Below, in pieces: positions 1-12,360 of a stretch of 64,000 bases of DNA. Each line of letters starts with the position of its first letter. The first letter of the stretch is position 1. Where the stretch lies: contig CM068313.1 in assembly GCA_034766995.1 (NCBI GenBank), positions 57,921,377-57,985,376 on the forward strand, written 5' to 3'. This DNA comes from Acanthacorydalis orientalis (lineage: Eukaryota; Arthropoda; Insecta; Megaloptera; Corydalidae). Below the pieces are notes generated by a model. The model was not told the DNA's origin and did no database searches. It saw only the letters and a program-made list of their open reading frames with translations. A program made the position numbers and the translations under genes.

Positions 1-153
1 ATAAAACCAAAGTTGATGTTACCAAAATACGGACCGAAAAATTTATTTTCAAATAATCTTAACATGAACACGATGAAATGATACTATCATTGAAAAAATA
101 AATTTATAATTCAGGAAACAAAAACCGCAATTATTTTCTACGAATCTACCAAT
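1..153 (-). mobile_element. mariner 5' end, cut by window edge
   Basis: Read on the minus strand this begins with the terminal motif TTGGTAGATTC, then AATTGCGGTTTTTG, and runs into a 5' leader that matches the leader of the mariner fragment at 42632-43062 (shared string CTTTGGTTTTAT at the far end). The coding part would lie to the left of the window. It belongs to the same family as the copies at 14107 and 15300. Confidence 0.7.
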
Positions 154-859
154 CTTGTACCTCTATATATTTTAAGAAAGCTTTCTATATCGCAGAAATT
201 AAATATCTTTAATTACAAATTTAAGATCTATGAAGTATGTTGTTTTTTTATGTTATTTGAAGAAGAATTTTCAAAAGAATCGAAGAAATTCGTAATTTTA
301 GTTGAAACTATTCAAAGAAAAATAATGAAGTTAAAAATTAATTTCAAGTTATCCATTTTTTATGTATATTTTCCAAATAATTAGTGATTATATCTAATTT
401 GCATTGAAAATTTCTCATTATAGAACAAAGTATTGAGTAAAAACATCTTATAATATGACTTATAGTAAAAAATGGAAACAGTCTTTATTTAAATCAAAAA
501 TTACGTTTAACTCAAATTTGCCTTAAGATCGAAAATAAATATTTGATAGTTTATTAAAGTAAGAATTTAATTAAATATTTATTTATATTACGAAATGATG
601 AACATTACATTTTTATAGATGAATTTATTAGGTGTACAAATTAATTCGGTGCCATTTTTATTGAAAATTGATGTTCATTTACGAAAAAACGGACTATAGT
701 TCCATTTTCAAAATATCCTTCATTATTTTGCATAACTGCACCATCTATTTGGCAACTAACAAATCATTTGCCTAACTAACTTTGGCTGTCGGCGATTGTC
801 GGTGGTTGAGGGTGTTTGTCAATTTTGAAACTGATTATTCCACATCACATACGAAAAGA
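154..859. other. AT-rich, no gene seen
   Basis: No open frame with coding character, no tRNA and no terminal repeats were seen. The right end may hold eroded piggyBac coding sequence leading into the remnant at 860. Confidence 0.5.
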
Positions 860-1081
860 GTAACCAAATATGGTCCACCAGACTGGCTGTGCGCACAAAT
901 GAAAAAGTATAAAATTAAGAAAATAATATGGCAGGATATAAAAAAGAACCCACGAAGAGCCTGTAAAGTGTGTACTCTAGAAAAAAAAAAACAAAGTTCA
1001 ACAGGATTTATATCCACTTTTTTTGGTTTTCCGCTTCACTTGGAAACTGTTTTGAGACACCACACACGGATAAAATATTAA
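860..1081 (+). pseudogene. piggyBac transposase C-terminal remnant
   Basis: The last part of an open frame that reads from 782 ends in a pattern recalling the cysteine-rich C-terminal domain of piggyBac transposases. A basic stretch (KKNPRRACKVC) supplies the first CxxC pair. About 17 residues later comes FISTFFGFPLHLET, where the usual second cysteine pair and later cysteines have become S, F, V or L. The segment closes with HHT, like the family's YHT. The usual domain binds zinc and helps recognise the transposon ends. Here most of the metal ligands are lost and no DDD catalytic domain is visible upstream, so this is a dead fragment. It could belong to the same family as the piggyBac-like element at 12841-13810, but the two do not overlap in sequence. 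The assignment rests on a short motif only. Confidence 0.5.
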
Positions 1082-2100
1082 TATAAAATTATAAAAAAAC
1101 ATTTATCAATAATAAATGGTATGAATACTATAAAATTATTAATATAACGTAATTTTTAATAGTTAATATACAAATAACGCATTTTATATCGCATTTGAAA
1201 ATGACAAGAAACTATTTCAATTCAAAACAGAGGTATGATTGATTCAATTTAAAAACACAGAATTAATTCTTATACCTTATATTTGCACCACAAATATCAG
1301 AATAAATTTTCTGGTTAAAAATATGTAACAAATTATTCATTGATACAAATTCTCTAAATAATTTATTAAGCATTACTAACCAGAACATAAATGTGTGGTT
1401 AGTGGATGAAAAAAATGTTCACTTGTACTAATAATTTAGTCACAGTGTCACAATTTTATTTTAACATCACTTTTATTTATTTGTACAAATGAATTCCTTC
1501 TTCACGATGCAATTATCAGATCTTTTTTTCTAATGAAATATATACAATAAATTATTACACACCATTTTTATGGTTGCTTATGCGCATTTTGATAGTGATG
1601 ACTTCATTGAGAATACTAATGTTCAAGAGATTATTCTGTACCTCTGCACAATACAATTTTTATGCAAAATTAGAAAATAGTACTGACGAAAAAATTAAAA
1701 ATACACAAAGAACAATTTATGTTTTCTTAGATCAAATATATATTTATGATAAAAAATAGTAACATTATTAGAAAAGATATTAAATTATCTTAAACGACAG
1801 TCAGAATTTGAAAAACGAAGCTTTTTTATTCCTATTATTTATAATATCTCTGGAATGTAATTAATTTATTAAAAGAGTCACTTTCAAGCAATCGAAAATA
1901 AAAATTTATATATATATATATATATAAGCGTATATAACAATGTACACATAAAATATTAGATATTTAATATGCAGACCTCTACATCAATTCGAACAGAATG
2001 TACGTTTTTAGATACGCACTCACACATAACGTTGTAATGTATTACTGCCAATTTAAGAACTGATTAAAATGAAGATAAATTAATTTTATCGTTTTCGGAA
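1082..2100. other. AT-rich, no gene seen
   Basis: Contains a short (TA)n run at about 1908-1926. No transposon ends or coding signal were recognised. Confidence 0.5.
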
Positions 2101-2310
2101 CGTTTCCACGACATGGAGTACTTGGGGCCTCGAAGTGGTGGGACATGAGGGCAAACAGCCAAACGCCAGGTTAAAACTTAAATCTTTGTGCAGATTACGG
2201 AATTGAAACTTGAGCCTCTTTAAGCAGTAGTAGTCAGAGGGGGCGCGCGCCCCTTACCAATGCGACGCTATCGCCCTTCTACTACACATTCTGCACTCAT
2301 TACTCTGTTT
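2101..2310. other. low-AT patch of unknown nature
   Basis: A block of clearly higher GC than its surroundings, containing GGGGGCGCGCGCCCC, which is a near-perfect palindrome centred near 2245. No open frame of note and no match to another part of the window. It could be a regulatory patch, a non-coding exon or the end of an unrecognised repeat. Confidence 0.3.
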
Positions 2311-3084
2311 TTCTGTTTTCATAGGCGTAGTTTGAAATAAAATTTTCCCATGACATATTTACTATGGATAGGAATGGCTTGTTGCAATATCAACAGAAAA
2401 ATGGTTTTATTATAGTATTAGTTACTTAACATTGAAAATGACCATTTTATTAATAACAATCCATACACAAACCCTGTTTAAATACATTTTGAAGCAGTTA
2501 ATAGAAATGTATTTATTAATGATTAAAAGATTTTTTAAACTTCAATCAAATGTCAATTTTCTACGAAAGTTATTTCTTAAATATTCTTTTAAAAATATAT
2601 AATTCTGCACCCTATTTTTGATTTCATTCCTGTTATATTATCTCTTTTTTAGCACCAGACTTGAATCAATTATTTTATTGAGGTTTTGCAGATTATTTTT
2701 GTATGCAATTGATATTAAAATTTTTTGTATGCAATTATCTACGTTGTAGTTTCAGATTTAGTGTTTTTTATATTATATTTTCTAGCAGCGCACTTAAATA
2801 AATTCGAAACTCGACCAAATTGTACTTTTAAATCCTTATAGGATATTAAGATCGTTAATAATAAAAATCGCATTCAAATTTTAGTATTATTATGATTAAA
2901 AGATGAACAGTTTAACCTAAAAAATTGTATTCAGTCATATATTTTCTTATCTATATTATTTCGGAAGGAAATAAAATAAGAAAACAACTCACACTCCTGA
3001 AGCACAATTTTAATTTTGATTCAAAAATAATAAATTTTCATATTTTGTTATTTTTATATTCAAGTTCGCATTTTATTGTTACTA
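2311..3084. other. AT-rich, no gene seen
   Basis: No transposase motifs, terminal repeats or plausible exons were recognised. Confidence 0.45.
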
Positions 3085-3530
3085 GCGAGGTTTGCCCTCC
3101 GATCGCTGTGCTTGTCAAGCCTCGGAGTGGCTAGATAACGCTCGATTCTCCTTAACAAATAACAGAAATTAAAAAATTATACACACAAATAATCCGCGTA
3201 AAATATGAGTCTAATAATTTTTTAATAGAAAAGTTTATAAAAATTAACATAACAAAATAATATGTTAAAATATATTACAATTTTTTTTATTCTAAAGCTT
3301 CACTGAATACAATAATTTGAATAAATTTCTTATCAGTTCTACATTGAAATATTATATCCTTTTTCGTTGTATACCGTGAATCAAAACAATGATCTTGTAC
3401 TGATGTCAACTAATCACAACAGAAACCATCCGATCTCTATCAGCCAATCAGAACACTAATAAAAATCTTTTGACGACAACAGGACTGATTTTTATTAATA
3501 GAAAGATATTCAGAATTTAGTAACCAATTA
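3085..3530 (+). repeat. dispersed repeat, copy A
   Basis: This block is collinear with 44625-45065 on the same strand. Shared landmarks in order are a GC-rich TTTGC..GCTCGCTGT-like lead, an AAAGCTTCA..AATAAA segment, TTATCAG, a TTCGTTGTA segment, AATCACAACAGA versus AATCATAACAGA, and CCAATCAGA. Divergence is high, so it is an old family. No coding capacity and no clear terminal repeats were seen. The class is unknown. Confidence 0.65.
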
Positions 3531-3871
3531 TCTGAAGACATAATAATTTCTAAAATCATTTCAAAAATTTGCTAATGAATTATTAGGAGTAATTTTCAAT
3601 GCGATTATGAAGTAAGAAAAACGAATATTATATAGTATTTGTAATGTTGTTATATAATGAAAATGAGTTTATTCAAAATGTTTCTTCATGAAGACAATTA
3701 GCAACATAAATTAAGACAAAAAAAAATTGTTTCAAGCAATGAATTTTATTTATATACAACATTATTGAACGATAAATTTACAAAGAGATCATATTTAAAT
3801 ATTATTATGATTTATATGATAACATTTTTTTTGTTTACAGATCTACAAAACGGATTTGATATCACAATATA

Positions 3872-5137
3872 TGAAATTTGGTAATTTAATTCCCGAATTG
3901 AACTTGCAGCACTGTAGTTACAAAACATGTAAACAAAATTAAAGCAGCGCTTAATAGTTTACAGTTTTATCAATAAAGGATAGTCAAGCAAAATCGAATA
4001 ACTGTTGGTTTCTGTGCAAGAAACTTGCGTTTCTGTCAATGGTCATCAATGAACGAGTGAAAATAAAATTTTGCTGTAAATAAAGGAAAACTTCAAAAGA
4101 AACTTATAAAATATTGAAAATTATGTACAGCGATAACACTAAGTCATGCTTGAGTGTTTGAATGGTTTAAATGCTTGAAAGATAGACGTGAAGATGTTCA
4201 AGATGACATTGGAACTTAGTGCCCGTCGATTTCTCAAAATACATGTTCGTTCGCAAAAGTTCATGAAACTGTGGCAAAATGTCAGCGAATGATTCTATGA
4301 ATGACAATAGAAGAGTTGAAGACTTTAAAGGAGATGATCCGTCGAGTTTTACATTAAGATTTGCGAAATAGGAAGATTTGTGTAAAGTTTGTCCTGCAGA
4401 TGAGCAAAAACAGAAGAAAGTTGCATCATGCGCAGAATTCGTTCAGACTTGTCGCGACTATACAAATTTTCTTAACTGTATTTTCACTGTTTATGAATCG
4501 TGGGTGTTTCAGTACAACATTGAGACGAAACACTAGAGCATGCAGTGGATTGTAAAATCATCACCAAGACCCAAAAGGTATCGCTTGCAAAAATCCAAAA
4601 TCAAAACCAAAGTTGATTACCTTTTTTAATAAACAGGGTGTGATCCATAAGGAATTTATGCCTGAAGGACAAACGGTTGATAGTGAATTCAAAGTTAAAG
4701 TAATGAAGAGATTATTAAAACGGATTTCTCGAAAGCGGCAGTAATTTATAGAAAAGGGTGATTGATCTTGCTGCTTGAAAATGCACCTACCCATTATGTA
4801 TTGATTGTTAACTCATTTCTCATGATACACAGCGTTGTTGAAATCAATGCTCCACCATTTTCACCTGACTTGACACTAATACTTTTTATCAAAAGTATTC
4901 TCAAACGAAACAATTTTAGGATATAGAAAATATTAATAAAAATATAACCACCGAATTGAAAGTAATTCCTTCGGACGTCTATACCCGAAAATTTTCAAAT
5001 TCTTTTAGAATGTTGCAATAAGTGTATTAAAGTGGACTACTGGAGATTACTTTAAATAAATATGGAACATTTTGAATGTTACTTAAATTGTGTTTTTTTT
5101 CATTGAACCTGTCAGGAAATTAAATTAACGTACTTCA
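3872..5137 (+). mobile_element. full-length mariner relic, 1266 bp
   Basis: The ends form inverted repeats. The left end reads TTTGGTAATTTAATTCCCG and the right end reads GGAAATTAAATTAACG. TA dinucleotides sit at 3870-3871 and 5138-5139. Between them is a transposase reading forward in all three frames. A segment near 4600-4720 reads like SKxKVDYLF..QGVIHKEF followed by MPEGQTVD, a typical mariner catalytic-core stretch, and a later part resembles the HDNAP..PPYSPDL region. It carries many stops and frameshifts and cannot encode a working enzyme. The 3' end family is the same as the fragment at 14901-15292. Confidence 0.8.
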
Positions 5138-5619
5138 TACATACATGTACAGAAGCTTTTTTTCTTAAAAAGTGAATATACGAAACACATGCTGGGTTAT
5201 TCTTAGATGTTATGAATTAAATTGTTTTTCGGTTTGCTAAATATTTCACAAACACTAGAATTCCTCTTGCTATCTAAAAAAAAATGCTACATTTAACTTT
5301 GTATATATTAATAACTAAAAATGTTAGGAAATAATAATTCAAATTCTTAATTATTTAAAATCACTTAAAGATTTGTGCGTTACTCTATAGCATTTTAACT
5401 AACTTCACGTTAACAAATAAATCTGTAGTAAATCACATATCACAGCACAAATATAATAAAAATTTCTCAATAATTGATTATTAATCCATATTTGTTAAAG
5501 AAATGGTTTGTAAACTAAACAGGATATTTATTTCTGAAATTTGTGTTGTCATTTACTTTTAAATAATACAATAGTCAATAATAAATCAACAGATTAATAG
5601 ATAAATGATTATTAATATG

Positions 5620-5655
<36 letters not shown>

Positions 5656-5961
5656 CATTTAATATTTCAATAACAATGTTTTTATCTGTAAAAGTGTTGT
5701 TTTATCTGAGAATAACATATTTGTACAAAGTTCTATTGTTTGGAACAGATTACATATTATCTAGTGGTCTTAATATTTTGAAATGATGATCTAATCGATT
5801 AATTTATATGTAAATGATATCATTTCGTAATGTACTTTTACGAGAGAAAATATTTATTAATAAATAATAATGTATTGTATCTCTAAGGATCAGAAAGTTT
5901 GTCTTATTAAAAATCTATTTAGAAAAGCACTGAGTGTTTTTAATTTATGATTGAATAACAT

Positions 5962-5966
<5 letters not shown>
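5138..5966. other. AT-rich, (TA)n only
   Basis: Holds a (TA)n array at about 5624-5653. Nothing else was recognised. Confidence 0.5.
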
Positions 5967-6000
<34 letters not shown>

Positions 6001-6074
6001 AATATAGATATAGGTATATAGAGATCAATAAATATAGATATAGGTATATAGAGATCAATAAATATAAAGATAGA
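5967..6074. repeat. (TA)n followed by a 30-bp tandem repeat
   Basis: A (TA)n run at 5967-5992 is followed by two exact copies of a 30-bp unit at 6001-6030 and 6031-6060 (unit starts AATATAGATATAGG and ends GAGATCAATA). A partial third copy follows. Confidence 0.9.
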
Positions 6075-6463
6075 TATAAGACTATATCGATTAAAATAAT
6101 TCTACAACACAAAGTGTCAAAACTGAAACAAAAATAAGCTCTCATAATAATAAGTAGTGTTATTGCAACAATAATAAGCTATATGTAAGTACAGAAAAAT
6201 AAAATTATAAATTTTTAGGAAAAAAATAAATGCACCTAAACTAGAATTTTACTATAATAAAAAAAACAAACTCTAGAAAAATAATGTACCTGAGAGTATT
6301 ATTTATGCGTTCAGGACTTTTTCAGATGTTACAAAATATTTAAAAAAAATCAATATACCACTAGAAAGAATGTGACAGATAATCACTAAAGAACCTGAGA
6401 GTATATGTTATAACTTCATACTTTCGAACTTCTTTTGTATAGGAAGTCAATATGAATGTTTCA

Positions 6464-6519
<56 letters not shown>

Positions 6520-8313
6520 CAATATATAAATAAACTCAAAGTGATAAAAATTGATTAATAAATTCTTGATGCTGCTAAAAAATATAGCATTATATACTTC
6601 CGGATTAGAAAATTGAAAATCTAAGAATAATGTTTATAAAAGGTGCGCTAAACTGTTGGATAAAGTTGATATTCATGAATGCAAATCATGAGTCAAAAAT
6701 TTTTGAAGCACTAAAATTTATAGAGGTGAATATCAAATAAACAAATAAAAAATAACTGTACTCGTATATACCAAATAGACAGTATTATACATGAAATAGA
6801 TAAAAGCTATCTAGTTAAAACTACAGAAAAACACCCTTAAGGACGAATATTGCACTAATATGAAACGTTTGTTTATTGAAACTAAATAAAGACAATATAA
6901 GAAAAGAACATTCACATAAAAACCTGCATATAAAGTATTGAAGTAAGTTAAGGCTATTTCGAATAGTATTTATTAATTAATTTACTAATTAAAGAAGAAC
7001 CGCAACTTATTTAAGTAGCCGCAGTAAAATAAACTATATTTCAAAATAAAAAACAATGTTTACATAATAAAGTCTGAGGAACATTGCGTTGTATGCAACT
7101 TGAATGAAGAAGAAATAATGAAACATATGATAAAACGATTAAAACTCTATTAACCTTATAAGGATTCTCTTCTGTAGAAAAGAAAAATAGGACATATAAG
7201 TGACCTACTTTTTACTGAAAACATGTTAAAAATAATAAATATATTTAATTTTATATATAGTATTCTAAAATTAAGATCATTCTGTATTAACCTCTTAACT
7301 GGTCATGATGAAATATTTCGTCATGCCATAAATTTTTTTCTTTTCTTTTTGTATTTTAGACCCGATATAAGAAATTGCAAAGAAAGGACTCCTAATTGTG
7401 AAATAAGTTATTTTTACAAAAATAAAAAATAAATCCCCTGTTAAATAAATGAATAGCTTATATCAAATTATATAAAAAATTAACAAGATATGTAAACATT
7501 GTGATGTAAAATTGATTTATGTGAAATACACCTGAAACATCTTTATATATATATAAAAAAAATATTTTACTCACTTCACAACTATGACCAAATATAAATT
7601 CTTTTTAAGTAAGACATTAAGCAATATATATGATATATTATCATATTATTATTAAAACTAAAGTAATATTTTTCTATTTTTTTTTAAAAAAAATTAAACA
7701 TTTTATATTTCTAAACATTTTGAAGACAAAAATTAATAGCTTGAAAATGTTTAATGAATAATTAGTAAATGTAAAGTTAAGAAATCAAGTCCGGCAAAAT
7801 TATCATAGTATATAATGATAATATTTAATGTTTACGGTGTTATATTTAATTTTTTAGAAAAATGTGCATAATTGAATTCATATTTCAAGATATTCTATGC
7901 TTTTCTATTTGAAATACTACACAATCATATTAACAATATTCATAATGAGTTATACTCATATTGTAAAGTGTATGTTATGAATAAGTAATAACTTCAATTA
8001 ATTAAATATTTATACTATTTCTGTTCAACAAAGTATTAACACTGTTAACTTGTAATGAAATAAATATAATGTTACTTACCTTTTATTGCGAACTATCGCT
8101 CTTGAGATAATAAATTGCAGAAGAGTCTGAAAAATAGTAAATGTTTATGATTGTAGTAATCATAATTCATATTGGAAATTAGACTATAAAAAAAATATTT
8201 AGGAAAAATGAACATAATTATTAAATCGATATCTTATTGTATTCTGAATAAACGTTGCATAATTATGATACTTAAAGATATATACAGAGTGAAATGAGTA
8301 GCTAAATAAGCTT

Positions 8314-8316
<3 letters not shown>
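6075..8316. other. AT-rich, no gene seen
   Basis: About 2.2 kb with no recognisable transposase or exon. It holds a (TA)n array at about 6469-6516 and the palindrome at 7304-7325 listed separately. Open frames here are short and lack coding features. Confidence 0.5.
7288..7325. repeat. TTAA followed by a 22-bp near-palindrome
   Basis: TTAACC at 7288 is followed by a near-perfect palindrome at 7304-7325 with the core GAAATATTTC flanked by CATGAT and GTCATG. The arrangement resembles the TTAA end plus subterminal palindrome of the piggyBac-like element at 12841, but no partner end was found. Confidence 0.3.

Positions 8317-8346
<30 letters not shown>
8317..8346. repeat. (TA)n microsatellite
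   Basis: Pure TA run. The 390 bases to the next array hold nothing recognisable. Confidence 0.9.
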
Positions 8347-8348
<2 letters not shown>

Positions 8349-8734
8349 AATTATCTGGGCGTATACAGCGATATTTAAAACCCAATATATTCTTGAAAAA
8401 ATTCGGGGATTGCCTTTGATATCCCATACAATAACAGAAACTAAAATAAAACAAAGAATATATATGGTGCTTCATAGAAATTAATTTCTTTATTGTAACA
8501 AAAAGAACTTAAACTTTGATATATACCATAAATTCATTAAATAACTCATTTTAAATAAAAAAATGTATTTCTTCTAATCTCGATTTTGGGCATAAAACTG
8601 TAATATAACATGTTGAAAGAGGTGTTTAATTTAGGTTCGTCTTATACAACCGATAGATGATAAATGTATAATTTTTTTCTTAATATTTCTACCTCGTCTT
8701 ATACATAAGTCGCTTGATACATCGTGATATAAGG

Positions 8735-8836
8735 TGTGTATGTATATATATATATATATATACACACATATATATATATATATATATATATGTATTTATG
8801 TATATATATATATGTGTATATATATATATATATATC
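8735..8836. repeat. (TA)n with TG/CA interruptions
   Basis: Interrupted TA array immediately upstream of the DD41D relic that begins at 8857. Both open frames here are tyrosine/isoleucine repeats produced by the array. Confidence 0.9.
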
Positions 8837-8856
8837 CTCACACATATGTGAATGTA

Positions 8857-10090
8857 CAGGGTGGTATAAAAAGAACGAAGGAGTTTATACAGTTCCTATT
8901 TTCTGTAAATTTTTTTTTATTCCTTACAGCATTTTACAAATAAAACATGTAGAATTTATCATTAAAAGTACACGACGGGACAAAGTAGAAAAATAATTGA
9001 ATTTTATTTTGAAAATTAGAGTTCAATTATTTTTATACAGCGAGCATATCGTCGTTAATTTAATGTTCGAACAGGAACATCGGAGTCAATGACTGATCGT
9101 ATACATGCACGTGTTTGACAACAAAGTGGAGCTAGTAACCGTGCAGGATCTGGAAAACATCGTTCAGCTCTAACTCAAGAAAATATTCAAAATGAACAGG
9201 AAAGTATTGATCAAAGTCATGAAACGTTAATCAGAATACGTTTAACCGAAATTGGAATATCTCAGAAGTTAGTGGAAAGGATTTTGGCAGCATTAAAAAT
9301 GTTCCTATACAAAGTTCAGCTAATGAAAGAGCTAAAGCCAACAGATTATCAGCATCACCTGGACTATGCAGTTCGTGTTCGGTAACAGGCAGAAAAAAGT
9401 AATGAATTCATTCACAATTTGATTATGATTTGTGAAGATCATTTTCATTTAAATTGCTTCGTGAACAGTCAAATATGCCGAATATGGTCTGTAAAGATTC
9501 CAGTGTCACTTTATCAGTAACAATTACACACATTTAAGTTTACTGTTTGGTGCGAAGTGTTATCAGAAAGGATTCGAGGCACTTATTTCTTCGAAAAGGA
9601 ATACGGTACTGCTGTAACCATATATGGTGCTCAATGCCATTAGATGATAGAACATTTTTTAAGACCAGCTACTGATAATCATTCGCAGATATGGTTCAAA
9701 CAAGATGGAGCCACAGTACACACACAGCAAGGTCCGTTATGGCAATTTGACTGGACATTTTTAGCGAATGTATAATTTTAAGAAACAGCGAATTTAATTA
9801 TCATGTGTGTTTACTTGAAATGAGCCCACCTGATTATTTCTTTGGTGCTACTTAAAAGAACTTGTGTACGTCACTAATTCAAAACCCATCCTGTTGGTAA
9901 AGAACAACAGATGAATAAAGTCTAGCGTTATGTCCTGAAATCCTGAAAGAAGTGAAGAAAAATATGCGTCAGCTAGAGTTTGACTTTTTGAAGTCGAAAA
10001 TGGGTATTTCTTACGTTATGTGTTTTTTAATGTGTAATCAGAAGAATTTCTTCATCATTATACAAAGTTAACGAAATAAAAATAGACAAA
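8857..10090 (+). mobile_element. DD41D-type Tc1/mariner-superfamily relic, copy 1
   Basis: Starts with CAGGGTGGTATAAAAAG, a terminus-like sequence. In-frame pieces give the order typical of this transposase group: LKPTDYQHHLDYA near 9330, then NEFIHNLIMICEDHFH, a VTVWC-like stretch, YFFEKEYGTAVT, and IWFKQDGATVHT near 9690, followed by an MSPPDYFF stretch near 9820. The spacing between the QDGA aspartate and the PPD aspartate fits about 41 residues when aligned with the copy at 27430, hence the DD41D label. Stops and frameshifts are frequent. The 3' boundary is approximate. Confidence 0.7.
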
Positions 10091-10133
10091 AATATTACAA
10101 AACAAAAAAAAATAAATGTTTATAAATGTTACT

Positions 10134-10169
10134 GAAGACTGCTGTACATCTAAACATATAGCAGTCTTC
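10134..10169. repeat. perfect 10-bp stem-loop
   Basis: GAAGACTGCT and AGCAGTCTTC form a perfect inverted repeat around a 16-base loop, shortly after the end of the DD41D relic. It may be a leftover terminus or chance. Confidence 0.4.
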
Positions 10170-10394
10170 TATTCATTATATTTGTATACAAGAAAGAAGA
10201 TACTTTTATAAAGAAAATTGATTGGCCTTAAGATACGTTTGAGGTACCTAATAATAAGGCTAATAAAAATAATTATATTGATTTAAAAAAACATATTATA
10301 TTTTAATTCACCTAAAAATCTCATTAACTAAAAGATAAGCATGTTCGAAACCAATTCAATAACAAAAATAATTTTTGCCATCTAGATCAGGCAA

Positions 10395-11565
10395 ATATTC
10401 TACTGTTTGTCGTCGAATAAGAAGATCTAATACCCTGGAAACAGTTTTATTAAAACTTCCATTTTTCTACTCGCCGTGTCAACGGTGGCCCAATCCTATT
10501 GAAACCACACATCCTGATTTCTAAGTTCGGTCAGTTTATATTCCAAGAAGTTCCGTAAAATCTCCACACTCGTGGTACCGCTTCAGGTGGCCAAGACAAC
10601 TGGCATTGTGATGGATAAACTTCCCCATGGATTGGACGCTTCCTGATTACGACAACGGGACATGTGTCGCGGGAAGCGGGCTTCTTTCGCGCCCCGACCC
10701 GATCCACCCGTAACAAGTGTCATATTTTTTCACCAGAAACTGCTCTAACTGTGGTCTTTACTCTCCTCAATACTTTAAAATCGAGTAACATCAGCTCAAG
10801 TCAAAGGTCATCGTACCTCCCACTTGGACCTGTAGCGTGCCTTATCGCGCCAGCACAACCGTAACGACGAATCTCCACATGCTTGATTGGAAATTACTGT
10901 AACAGTCTGGTCTTCCTCATTAAAAGAATTAACGGCCATAAAAACGAAAATTTACAGCAGCGCACCAAACAGTGACGGATTGACTATGTAGCGGCCTTTT
11001 ATGAAGCTAATGAGAATTTTTTTCCGCCAATAATGAAAATTCTGCTTGTAACATTCAGATAAATGAAAGTCAGCTTCGTTACTTGTGAGTAGAACAGCGT
11101 TTCCAGAACATTTTGAAGGATATCTTCACAACATGTCATTCGGTTCTCCCAATCGCGTTCCTTAAGTCTCTGAACCACCATCATTTTGTATGAATGAAAT
11201 TTAAGATCGGCGTGTAAAATTCTCCTCATAAATAAATCAGATTACCTTAAAGTAGAAACATGTTTAAGGGCTGAACGTTTGGGAGATTACACAATAACTG
11301 TCTCACAGTGTCGTCATTTTCTGGTATCCAAGTCTTCCAGGTGGGTTACGTTTTAACGGCGAACATGTGGTTTTGAAATTTGCAGCCCAGAGAAATATGG
11401 TTTTTTGGTCCGGAACAGTAGCATTTCGATCGAGAGCGAAGTGGATTTGAAAAACTCTCTGAATGGCAAACACAGATTCGTTGTTTCGGATAAATGATTC
11501 AATAACAAACGTTTTTTTTTTTCCAAGTCATGTCGTTAACTGAAAATGGTGAAGTACATGCTATC
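10395..11565 (-). pseudogene. DUF4817-type transposase relic
   Basis: The minus strand, read from about 11565 downwards, carries a helix-turn-helix lead (FVIESFIRNNESVFAIQRVF, then DRNATVPDQKTIFLW). The next landmark is RRILHADLKFHSYKMMVVQR with the following WENRMTCCEDILQ. Near the low-coordinate end is a disturbed QDxATxxTA region (reads Q.DWATVDTAS) followed by FPGY. These strings match the order of the DUF4817/DD41D-like insect transposases I remember. The sequence stops before the PRSPDL catalytic region, so the C-terminus is missing. Several stops and frameshifts are present. GC content is higher than the flanks, consistent with a later insertion than the surrounding DNA. Confidence 0.75.
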
Positions 11566-11939
11566 AGAAGACCCACTATACTCCCTGTCTCGCTACATTA
11601 GCGCCGAACCAATGGCTGAGTGAAATTCGGGAGGTTATATTGCCGCTCCTATACTTACATGTACTAATGTAATAAAATATTATGCATTTTTGTTTGAAAA
11701 GCAATGAATTTGTACCAACTTTTTAAAAAAAGAATATGTAATTCTTCAATTTCAAATGGAGATTTTTTCAAATCTTAATATTGCTATACCGATAAAATAT
11801 TTTTTAATTCCAATTGTACGAGAAGCATAGTTACTTTTCTCGAATTTAGTAATATCTAATTTGATTTTTTAATTAGTTATCCATTTATATAAATTCTGTT
11901 TTATTTTTAAAAAATATCGATAAACTATGTATTATTACA
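11566..11939. other. relic leader and AT-rich spacer
   Basis: The first 80 bases may be the 5' leader of the minus-strand relic to the left. The rest is featureless AT-rich sequence. Confidence 0.4.
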
Positions 11940-12360
11940 GATAATATTATGTATATCCAGTTAAACTACGTCACTGAACGCGAATCCGCCGCCGCGTCGT
12001 CTTCGTTCTCCCACAACCCTCACTTTTAACTCCGCGAGTGTGTTGGGTGTAATTGTGTGTGCCCCCTACGAGATCCCGTTTAGTGATTTTAAAGTTTTGC
12101 CCGTGTTTAAAAGCTTTCCACGTATCCGGTTCACGGCAAGAAACAGGATGAAAGGCGTGTCGTCTCTCGTGCACTACCGTCAGTACGCCTCGTTTCATCT
12201 TTTTCTATCGTAACGACGACAACGATGAAACAGGCACATGAACGTACTTGCGGACAAACGTACGTACGTACTCGTCGTAGACGGAGGCTAAATTAATATT
12301 ACCCCCGTAGCTGTGCCGAGTATGCGATTACATTGCGAAAGTAGTACTTGTGTTCACATG
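11940..12360. other. CpG-containing low-AT island
   Basis: A block rich in CG dinucleotides (CGCCGCCGCGTCGTC, then CGTACGTACGTAC near 12260) in otherwise very AT-rich DNA. No transposase motif, terminal repeat or long open frame accompanies it. In insect genomes with AT-rich background such islands are often promoters or 5' exons of host genes, so this is a candidate non-coding exon or regulatory patch. That reading is inference only. Confidence 0.35.

Noticed and set aside
4361..4555. 64-codon frame as a separate small gene
   Set aside because: It is an out-of-order piece of the mariner transposase relic at 3872-5137.
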